Source: Podila epigama (lineage: Eukaryota; Mortierellomycota; Mortierellomycetes; Mortierellales; Mortierellaceae). From it: a stretch of 16,105 nt of DNA. Below the pieces are notes generated by a model. That model had not been told where the DNA came from and searched no databases. It saw only the letters and a list, made by a program, of their open reading frames with translations. The stretch lies in contig JAAAVE010000609.1 of assembly GCA_015679605.1 (NCBI GenBank), positions 1 to 16,105 of the forward strand. Reading direction: 5' to 3'. Below, one piece after another: positions 8,714 through 16,105 of this stretch. The translations under genes were made by a program, and so were the position numbers. Position 1 is the stretch's first letter. Every line of letters begins with the position of its first letter.

Positions 8714-10264
8714 TTAAGATGGCCCTCTTGGCTCTCTCTCTACAAGGCTAATGTCAGAGTGGTCATAATGGTATGTTGAGGTCCTGGATGCGGACCTGGA
8801 CATTGATCTGAAGCCATCATTTTGGCTGTTATGAATGACATCATGGCTGTGGTCGAAACGGAGACCATGTTCGTTTGGACGGGTCTGTTGCTGCACAGCA
8901 TGGTCTCGATCTCTCATATGGTTGTTGTTGAAGTCGTCATCGACGTCAGAGAGTCCATCGTCGTCGTCCATGCTACTACGTCTGACTCTTCTTGTCTTGA
9001 CGACCTTTGCAGGTGGAAGAGGTGGTACTGGTGAGGCCCCGCTAGTACTATGGCCATGACCGTAGCCGTAGCCTTTGTTGTTATTGCTGTTGTTGTTGTT
9101 GCTATAGTTGTTGCGGGCACTTCCAGAAGCGACATAGGAAGAAGACGACATGGGATGTTCCTCTGGTGTATAAAACTTTTTGTAAATGTAAAAAGATCCT
9201 CCTGCCATGCATGCTATCACCAACACAGCCACTACAATACCACCAATTAATAGGTAAGAGACTCGTTTTTTGTCGCTGCATTCCTGAGTATCATCACCAC
9301 TATTATTGCCGCTGCAATCGTCAGTGTCTTTGTCCGAGTTGGATGGATCGAGAGGTTTTGGAGGGATGAGAGCTGTAGGAAATAGTGTATGGATTGGTGT
9401 CGGTTCATGGAGAATGAGAGTTGTTGTTGGAGTTGAGATTGTTGAGGTTCCTGAAGACAATGATTGGGATGAGGACGACAATGTTGGCAATCCTGTGCTC
9501 GTTGTCGTTGTGGATGGAGGGAGGGCAGATGTGTCTCGAGTCCATCTCAGACTTTGCGGTCTCTGTCGAAAGTACGATGCAATGACTGTGAGACCGGTCT
9601 GTCCACCCGACTCTTGGTTCACACGACCACACTGCTTATCATTAAACAGGACCAGTTTGTCCTTGACATTTGCGGGTGCAATCCTTTTGGGTGTGATGTG
9701 TAGAATACCCCAGTTGTTTGAGGGGATGGTAGAACAGTCGCCTGATAAGACACTGACCTCGCTTATGAATTCTCCGTTTGCGAGATAATAATCGACCCAG
9801 GCTTCGACAGCTCCCATGCCTGGTGGTCGAGGGTCTGCACCCAGTATGACGATAGGTATCTCGTTTCTTTTTTGTAGAGACAATGATGATGCGCGTACTT
9901 GTCTGCGGTGGTTGTCTTGGGACGATGCAAAGGTGTCCTGTGTAGGATGGCCAATTGGAAAGTGGTGTCCAATGTTGTTGTTGTTGCTGTTGCTGTTGTT
10001 GATTGCAGTAACGCTATTATCATGTTCAAGAAGGAAGTGCTGATTGGGGACGCTGGCTGGATGGTGTGTTGGAGTCGGAGAAGACGCGAAACTTGTCAAG
10101 GATGATGTCCGTGTAATAGTTGTCCCAGAGTTGAATGTGGGTCGTGCGAGGGCACCGCCGCCATTGGATGAGGATGCGAGTAAGGCTGTAGAACTAGCAA
10201 AGAGGATGATGATAGAAAAGACGGAAGACCGACATTCGATGTGGGACAAAAAAGGATGCTGCAT
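8714..10264 (-). CDS. Orphan single-pass type I membrane protein (signal peptide, ectodomain, S/T stalk, TM, polar tail)
   Basis: Intronless, 516 residues. The start at 10264 is the first in-frame ATG after the upstream stop and has A at -3; it begins a signal-peptide-like segment (MQHPFLSHIECRSSVFSIII then LFASSTALLASSS). Order: low-complexity Ser/Thr/Asn region (about 35-130); dibasic LQKR (130-133); compact domain about 134-240 opening IPIVILGADPRPPG, with VEAWVDYYL, C177, NWGILHITPKRI, VKDKLVLFNDKQCG (C212) and TGLTVIASYF; Ser/Thr/Pro stalk (about 245-310); C317 and C329; one transmembrane helix (about 334-361, VSYLLIGGIVVAVLVIACMA); then a 155-residue cytosolic tail with Asn runs, GYGYGHGHS, PVPPLPPAK (412-420), RRVRRSSMDDDD (425-436) and a His/Ser-rich end. 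I do not recognise the family. The layout resembles fungal cell-wall sensors (Wsc/Mid2-like). The VKDKLVLFNDKQCG part faintly recalls a protease-associated domain. Both are inferences. Confidence 0.85.
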   Translation of the reverse strand: MQHPFLSHIECRSSVFSIIILFASSTALLASSSNGGGALARPTFNSGTTITRTSSLTSFASSPTPTHHPASVPNQHFLLEHDNSVTAINNSNSNNNNIGHHFPIGHPTQDTFASSQDNHRRQVRASSLSLQKRNEIPIVILGADPRPPGMGAVEAWVDYYLANGEFISEVSVLSGDCSTIPSNNWGILHITPKRIAPANVKDKLVLFNDKQCGRVNQESGGQTGLTVIASYFRQRPQSLRWTRDTSALPPSTTTTSTGLPTLSSSSQSLSSGTSTISTPTTTLILHEPTPIHTLFPTALIPPKPLDPSNSDKDTDDCSGNNSGDDTQECSDKKRVSYLLIGGIVVAVLVIACMAGGSFYIYKKFYTPEEHPMSSSSYVASGSARNNYSNNNNSNNNKGYGYGHGHSTSGASPVPPLPPAKVVKTRRVRRSSMDDDDGLSDVDDDFNNNHMRDRDHAVQQQTRPNEHGLRFDHSHDVIHNSQNDGFRSMSRSASRTSTYHYDHSDISLVEREPRGPS

Positions 10265-12200
10265 CGTGCCACCAACGTGTGCACTCGGTGCACTCGTGTG
10301 TTTTTTTTTGTTCCTTTCGACTTTTGATTTCTTGCCAGAAAATGGAGTTTGTGTTTTCTGTGTTATGGGGGACCAAAAAAACAGGAGTCCAGAAAAAAAA
10401 AAGTAGGGCAAGACGATGGGATGCAATGAGATGTATTGGGATGTGAAAAGATGAGAAGAGATGAGGAGGGAGATGAGGAGAGATGAGAGATGAGCAAACA
10501 AAAAGTGAAGTGATAACTTGTTTACCGTCCTTGATTCTAGGTCAGCTTAGAACGTATCCCGCAACCTCCATCGTTTTGTTTGTTTGTTTTTTTTTTTTTT
10601 TGCTCAGTGGTAAAGATAAACATGACATGAACATGGACTGTTGACAAAAAAAGATGGAGCCAGGCCAACCCTGAGGGTCTTTCCATCACGTTACAAGATA
10701 GACTAACAACAGATGGACGGACAGACAAGACAGACAGACAGACATACAAACGGATTAAAAAGCAGGTTTTTGCTCTCATGGCCACATTACAGAGGGAGTG
10801 CAATCATAACGGTTCATGCGTTCGCGTTCCTGCAGAACTCCTTACTTGGAAGGACGCTCATCTGGACTGAGTGAGTGAGTGCCATGCATTTTTTGGTTCT
10901 GGATGCCTGTTACCGAAATGCAGCATTGATAAAGAATAAAAGAAATTGCTAAGCATAATCCACACATTCCCTTGATTGCCTTGTGTCCATGTTATTTTTC
11001 TAGCCCATCCAGCCCATGCAAAAGTATGCTACATGTCATCGTATCCAAAGTAAGCAATGTGTGTGAGGTTAGAAGAAAAACGAGAGCAAAATGGCGTGTG
11101 AGTGTGTGTGTGTGTGTGTGGAGAAAAAAGATATTGAGAGAGAGAGGTACGTATATTTTGAATACGAAGAGACAGCCAGTCGACAGACTGAAAGACATGA
11201 CATTTCGTTCACATTCATCTTTAATAACTCGCATGCCTTCACAGATGCAATGCTACATGGATGAAATGTCTCTCATTACTATACAACACATTGTTGAAAC
11301 CAATTGCTGGTCTTGTCTTCTGGTTCAGTGCCCGCACCTCAATGCAAGGATAGAGATTATGATCTCAAAGGAAAGGGAAATATCTGCAACTCTTTTTTCT
11401 TTTTTCTACGATTGTTAAAACGCAAATCATAAAATGCTCATAAAGTCCGAGCGTCCTTTTTCCATCGAGTGCCTGCGTGCCTGAGTTGCTTGACTGACTG
11501 AGAAATTCTTTGGGGTAAATCTGGCAAAAAGCGCGAAACAAACAAACAGAAAAACCTTGTCCATCTCCTCTCCATGTGAGAGAGCACAATGGATGCATGG
11601 CAATAACCACCAAGGCACGCACGCACACAAGCACGCACGCACGTTCAAAAAGAAACTGTTCGCATCAACAGGGGTGAATCAAGTGAAAATATTCACAGGA
11701 AACAGGAAACAAAAAATCAATAACAACAACAATAACAATAGCAACAAGATCAGCAGCAACATTAAAACACCATTAGCAACACCATTCGCAATAACAACAA
11801 TAACAGCAACAAGATTTTGCATACTTCTACCTCACCATTGCCAATGCTATCCAGCCGTAGTCCACAGTGATGACCCGGCTCATAAAAAAAAACGGTTTGG
11901 ATTTTGGGGCGAATGAAGAAAGCAGTCACTCGCCCGTGATGAGGATGGTGTGTCCCAACTGAGATCGCTTTGCTATTCCCTTTTCTTTCTTGACAAAGAA
12001 AAACTTCTTTTTCTTTTTCTTCTTCTTCTTTACTCACTCACTCACTCGCTTCATTGCCGTTTCGTTTGTCAGTCTCTCTTCTCCTTCCTCGTCCTCCTCC
12101 TTTGTCGTAGCTCTCGCTCACTCATCTCACGACAACACCCCTCCCTTCCTTCCTTCCTGCTTTCTCCCTCCTCACCAAAAAAAAAGCATACATTTCAATA
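10265..12200. other. Long spacer: upstream regions of the orphan gene and of the phosphotransferase gene
   Basis: About 1.9 kb without a supported gene. It holds the 5' side of the minus-strand gene (GATGAGA-type purine repeats about 10410-10495, poly(T) about 10580-10601), a GACAGACA run (about 10729-10745), a GTGAGTGAGT run near 10869, a GT run (about 11096-11120), ACGC-rich sequence (about 11615-11642), AACAA-rich sequence (about 11715-11815), then CT-rich sequence with CTCACTCA units up to the next start codon. AATAAA at about 10935 on the plus strand has no gene before it. Short open frames here lack family resemblance. Confidence 0.5.
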
Positions 12201-15148
12201 ATGTTTGGATTCGGAAGTCGTCTTCACGAGTCTGACTATGTGAGTGACGCCGGTCTCGCCAACTTGCGCCTTTACAAGTATGGCTGTGTCGACAAGTCAC
12301 CCGTCACCAAGTACATCCTTTCCCACTACTGGAACTGGGCCGTCACCCTCTTCCCAATGTGGATGGCGTAAGTGACCACAAAAAAAAAAGTCTTTTTCTT
12401 TCTCACTCACTCACTCACTCACTCTTACACAGACACGCCTTATCTTTGTCTTTAATGTATCACTTGTTTCACGTATTTTGTATTTTTCATCTCAATTGCG
12501 TCTCATTGGATGGACGCAGAGATGAGCAAATGGATGGGAAGGATGAGTAACAAGCAAGCAATGAAGACTTGAGGTTGATGGAGTTTTGGTCAGATCTGGT
12601 CCATCTCATTTCACTCTCTTTCTCCACACCATCATTCATCATCTTGTTTTGGACAGTGTTTGTGAGAGCTTTTTTTTTTTTTTTTTTGGACTCTTTTGTT
12701 TACAGTTTTGTGCAGCGGATCGCTTTTGCCTTGAATTTAGGCCTGTTTCTTTGAGATGTGGAGGGGGAGAGTGAGAGTATGAGTGTATGAGTGTATGCAA
12801 AGAGACAGGACGAGCCATGTTGAAAACAGGCTCATGCTTGATTGGCACCCATCCAATGGTGAACAGCACTACAGCCTTGCCCGTTTATTTTTAATGCTCC
12901 TTCTTGGCATATTTTCGCAACAAAGATGCATTGCATTGTATACAATCTCGCTCACTCTGGTCCACAGGTGCGCCTACATACAGAACAGGAGAACAGTCAT
13001 CAAGAAAAGGAACGAACGGCCTCTTGTTGAGACCTTGTCTCTGGAGACAACAGGGCGATGGAACGTTTTTGTTACAATTGTTGTGGAATGTTTTATAAAC
13101 AACACAACTCGTTTTTGGCTGTGGAAGGAGGTTCATTTTTTTGCGGGCATGTCCTACACCACGAATACAGCCACACCCTTTCGGCTCACATTCACATCCC
13201 CCATTCACACACTGTGCTCGGGCTTTGGAGGTCGTAAGTCTAGTCACTTGTTGACTAGACCGACCAGCGGACTGAACGCGCACTAACAATCTCCACTCCT
13301 TTTACCCCAAAAAAAATCATAATCTAACCTTTTTTTTTTCTTTCTTTCTGCTTGTCCAATTGGATGGCCGAAATGTGTTATAGGCCCAATCTGATCACCC
13401 TCATCGGCTTTGGCTTTGTCGTCTCCAACTTGCTTCTTGTCATCTACTTTATCCCAGACTTGTACACACCTGGTCCTACCTGGATCTACTTTAGGTAAGA
13501 GCAAGATTATCTCGATGTATAACTCTTTTTCATGTCAGGGGCAAGAGAGGCGAGATCAACAGCCAATGCACACCATGAATAGGAAAATGAACTTGAGCAA
13601 AAAAAAAAAAGGAGGTTGAAATGACTCGGTGGAGGGCAATCACAAATATGGAGTAGTTTGAGCATTATGCATTGACAACCACAGTGTCAACATTGACTGA
13701 AAGATACTTCGTAACTTGACAAACGAACGGATATGGGACACTGATGCTGACTGACAGGCACTGACAGTGGACAATCAAACGGGACACTGATTATTCATGA
13801 GCAACAAGGATGTTGGCATTGACCGACAAATAACTGACAATGATACTGGCATGTTTGCTAACAATGATTCTATCCATCTTTTGAATAGCTGCGCGATCGG
13901 ATTGTGGTTGTACTCGACGTTTGATAATGTGGACGGAAAGCAGGCCCGTCGCACTGGATCGTCTTCACCATTGGGAGAGCTCTTTGACCATGGATGCGAC
14001 GCCTTGAACTGCTGCATTGGATCGGTGAACCAGGCAGCCTGCATGGCCATGGGTCACTCCTGGTATTCAGCTTTCCTCCTCCTCCTCACCACCTTGCCCT
14101 TTTTCTTGTCGACCTGGGAGGAGTACCATACTGGTGTCCTTTACCTCGGCTATGTCAATGGTCCTACTGAGGGATTGATCATTGCCTGTGTCGTCATGTT
14201 GATATCTGGTTTCAAGGGCCCCATGTTCTGGCGCAGCGAGGTGATTGATGTCTTTGGCACTGACTTTGGTCTCTTTGACAAGTGGATTCTCTTGGATCTC
14301 ATGGTCCTTGGCATGACTTTGTTGCTCGTCTTTGGACATATTCCCCCATGGTGAGTGCCTTTAATATCTTTGTTTGTATCGACACGAGACAATGTAGAGA
14401 TGTGTCGACTAACTCGTTCTCTCTCTCTCTTTCTCTTTCTTTCTTTCTCTCTCGATCCATTTACTTATAGCATGATTGCCGTGTACAAGTCATGCAGAGA
14501 AAAGAACCAGTCTGTGCTTGCAGCATACTCTGAGCTTTTGCCCATGACCTTGTTCCTGGTCAGCGCTTATGCTTGGCTCGCATCTCCCTACTCGTATGTG
14601 TTGAAGCCCGAGGGCCAACATTTTATCCTCTTTGCAGTGACTGTGGGAGTTGTCTTTGGACGCATGGCGACCAAGATCATTCTTGCCCATGTCACCAAGA
14701 TGCCTTTCCCCTTTTTCACTGTCCAGTTGATTCCTCTCATTGTGGGAGCCTTCATTGTCAACGTGCCAGTTGTCTTTGGTGCTGAGCCCATCTTTAGCCC
14801 CAATGGCGAGTACTACTACCTTGTTGCCTACTTTATCTTTGTTGCCGTCGCCTATGCCCAATGGGCCTTGTTTGTCATTGACAGGTTCTGCACCTACCTT
14901 GGCATCAAGTGCCTATCTATTCCCCGGCCCAAAGGTTTGTCATTTGCTTGTTTTTCTCTTTAGTTTTCATTTTTCCAATATTTTTTTTTCTGTCTGAATA
15001 ATGCAACCCTTGAAAAAGATATGGACAGTGCGATTTTTGACCTCTAAAACATTTCTTGCGTTCTTTTCGTTCGCTCACCCTTGTAGCACAGCAATCTGAA
15101 GAAGAGGAAGGATTGATTGGAAGCTCGACCCGCGTCAACCAGGATTAG
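12201..15148 (+). CDS. EPT1: Choline/ethanolamine phosphotransferase (CDP-alcohol phosphatidyltransferase), five exons
   Basis: Exons: 12201-12367, 13384-13494, 13889-14350, 14471-14934, 15087-15148; 421 residues, close to human CEPT1 (416). All junctions are GT-AG and in phase. The enzyme transfers phosphocholine or phosphoethanolamine from the CDP-alcohol to diacylglycerol, the last step of the Kennedy pathway, in endoplasmic reticulum/Golgi membranes. The full signature D-x2-D-G-x2-A-R-x8-G-x3-D-x3-D is present (D105, D108, G109, A112, R113, G122, D126, D130) in DNVDGKQARRTG and LGELFDHGCDA. The N-terminus LANLRLYKYGCVDKSPVTKY and APNLITLIGFG match the family. Several hydrophobic helices follow, and the C-terminus is short and acidic (AQQSEEEEGLIGSS). 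Choline versus ethanolamine preference cannot be read from this; the symbol marks the family (yeast EPT1/CPT1). Intron 1 is 1,016 nt, far longer than the others (394, 120, 152). Confidence 0.93.
12368..13383 (+). other. Unusually long intron 1 of the phosphotransferase gene
   Basis: The donor GTAAGT at 12368 and acceptor TTATAG ending at 13383 join MWMA to PNLITL in frame. The intron holds CTCA repeats (about 12403-12423), a T run (about 12670-12687), a plus-strand open frame from an ATG at 12795 to 13286 (163 codons, no recognisable family) and a perfect 9-bp inverted repeat GTCTAGTCA/TGACTAGAC (13238-13246 and 13252-13260, loop CTTGT). Confidence 0.8.
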
Positions 15149-16050
15149 AAAAGGAGTGATTCATTGTGTTCATTTATTTAAAACCGACATTGTGTCAGGA
15201 CTATTACAAGGAGAATGAATGTGAAAGAGTTTTTTTCCCACCCACCAACAAAAGAAAAAAATATTTGTTTCTTCAGCCATGGAGATAGACAGACAGACAG
15301 ATTGACAGACAGCCATTTTGTAGATTCATTATCTTGTCTGTCTGTCTGTCTGTCTGTCACTTTTTCCTTACATGTACTTTGTCCGATACTTTTAATATTA
15401 GTTTTTTTTTATTTCTTTTCTTTCTTTGTCCTTGTTCAACATAGCTTCATATTATATCTTTCTATTTCGCGTTTTTTCCCATAAATCAAATTATCCTATT
15501 AATTTTCCTATCTACACACTTCATTGTACGCGTGCATGCACGTGAACGACAATGCATTGAAAAGTGACATGAGTGAGTGAGTGAGTGAGTGAGTGAGACA
15601 GACAAATGATCGACGACAAGTCAATGGATGATGGAGAGAAAGCAGAACGGCACATTTTGAACGAGGAGAAAAAAAAAAAAAAAAAAAAAAAGTGCTCAAA
15701 ATGCTCAATGCGCTCGAGTATTTGAGGATCGGGCACTTCATGTGTCAAATTGGTTTGGTATTTAAACCATGTTAACCACTCCACTTGGTTGACATATGGT
15801 TCTGAGCGAACCGTGGTAAAATAACAATAAATAAAGTGATATTGTCCGCAATTGGTGAACGAATATCCATTTTTGAGCTGATGACGATACGATAGTTTTT
15901 CAAAAATGATTATGACGTTAGAAGGTGATGAAGAAATAGGAAATGGTTAGCCGTGCGTCTTTTTTGGGGGGGAAGAGGTGACTGAGTGTGCGAGAAAGTG
16001 CGTGCTTGAGTGAGTGAGTTACTTGATTACTTGAGTGTGTGCGGATGTCA
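15149..16050. other. 3' flank of the phosphotransferase gene; low-complexity, no gene seen
   Basis: Contains the GACA/TGTC inverted repeat (15287-15358), a GTGA run (15571-15597), 23 consecutive A (15669-15691) and AATAAATAAA at 15826-15835. The last could be a polyadenylation signal but is about 680 nt from the stop codon. No coding sequence with family resemblance was found on either strand. Confidence 0.5.
15287..15358. repeat. GACA / TGTC inverted tetranucleotide repeats
   Basis: The left arm is (AGAC)n with one interruption (15287-15312); the right arm is (TGTC)n (15335-15358), about 22 nt apart. The arms are complementary for more than 20 nt in total, so the 3' untranslated RNA could fold into a long hairpin. 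Confidence 0.75.
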
Positions 16051-16105
16051 ATGCGTGGATGCGTGGATGCGTGGATGCGTGGATGCGTGGATGCGTGGAT
16101 GCGTG
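16051..16105. repeat. 8-bp tandem repeat (ATGCGTGG)n, cut by the right edge
   Basis: Almost seven perfect copies of an 8-bp unit run to the last base of the window, so the true length is unknown. The unit does not match the TTAGGG telomere repeat. Confidence 0.9.

Noticed and set aside
10265-10501. 79-codon N-terminal extension of the orphan membrane protein
   Set aside because: It begins at a TTG, contains no ATG, and reads as low-complexity sequence from a pyrimidine-rich leader; the signal peptide begins at the ATG at 10264.
10778-10870. 30-codon plus-strand open frame (MATLQRECNHNGSC...)
   Set aside because: Very short, no recognisable family, and no upstream gene; AATAAA near 10935 alone does not support it.
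11004-11048. Exon-like segment flanked by TTTTTCTAG and GTAAGC
   Set aside because: No neighbouring exon with a compatible phase or a recognisable protein could be found.
11298-11370. Minus-strand open stretch reading EVRALNQKTRPAIGFNNV
   Set aside because: About 39 codons without an ATG, bounded by stops, and no matching exons nearby.
15521-15784. Minus-strand open frame with a protein-like opening before a poly(Phe) run
   Set aside because: It starts at GTG, not ATG, runs into the 23-nt poly(A) tract and has no splice-supported continuation.
16051-16105. Telomeric repeat at the window end
   Set aside because: The 8-bp unit ATGCGTGG is not TTAGGG-like, and the window end is arbitrary.

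Overview
The window is nuclear DNA of an intron-rich fungus. Coding exons are joined by short GT-AG introns (about 120-440 nt, donors mostly GTAAGT or GTGAGT-like), and introns and intergenic spacers are full of poly(T)/poly(A) runs and short tandem repeats. The gene content is eukaryotic single-copy housekeeping. The style, together with an Asn-rich tail on a cell-surface-type protein, suggests an early-diverging zygomycete such as a Mortierellaceae member. That placement is an inference from sequence style and was not tested.

Layout, left to right. (1) Minus strand, 721 down past the left edge: the first three exons of a sorting nexin 3 (SNX3/Grd19) gene, with the rest off-window. (2) Plus strand, 1098-3717: TRM1, tRNA (guanine26-N2)-dimethyltransferase, six exons, with two in-frame start codons that would give a mitochondrial and a nuclear/cytosolic form. 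SNX3 and TRM1 are divergent across a 376-nt spacer. (3) Plus strand, 4601-7451: a membrane-anchored alpha/beta hydrolase resembling prenylcysteine methylesterases, probably six exons, one of them only 9 nt. (4) 7452-8713: a spacer with CAC and 12-bp minisatellites and one unexplained coding-like stretch. (5) Minus strand, 10264-8714: an intronless 516-residue single-pass membrane protein (signal peptide, small ectodomain, Ser/Thr stalk, one transmembrane helix, long polar tail) of no family I can name. (6) 10265-12200: mostly low-complexity spacer. (7) Plus strand, 12201-15148: a choline/ethanolamine phosphotransferase with the complete CDP-alcohol phosphatidyltransferase motif, five exons and an unusually long first intron. 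(8) 15149-16105: 3' flank with GACA/TGTC, TGAG, poly(A) and an 8-bp tandem repeat running off the right edge.

The genes do not form an operon or an obvious system. SNX3, the hydrolase and the phosphotransferase all act on endomembranes or lipids, but their adjacency is not evidence of joint function. The items most worth following are the orphan membrane protein, the dual start of TRM1 and the 9-nt microexon. No mobile element, CRISPR array, rRNA or tRNA gene was recognised.
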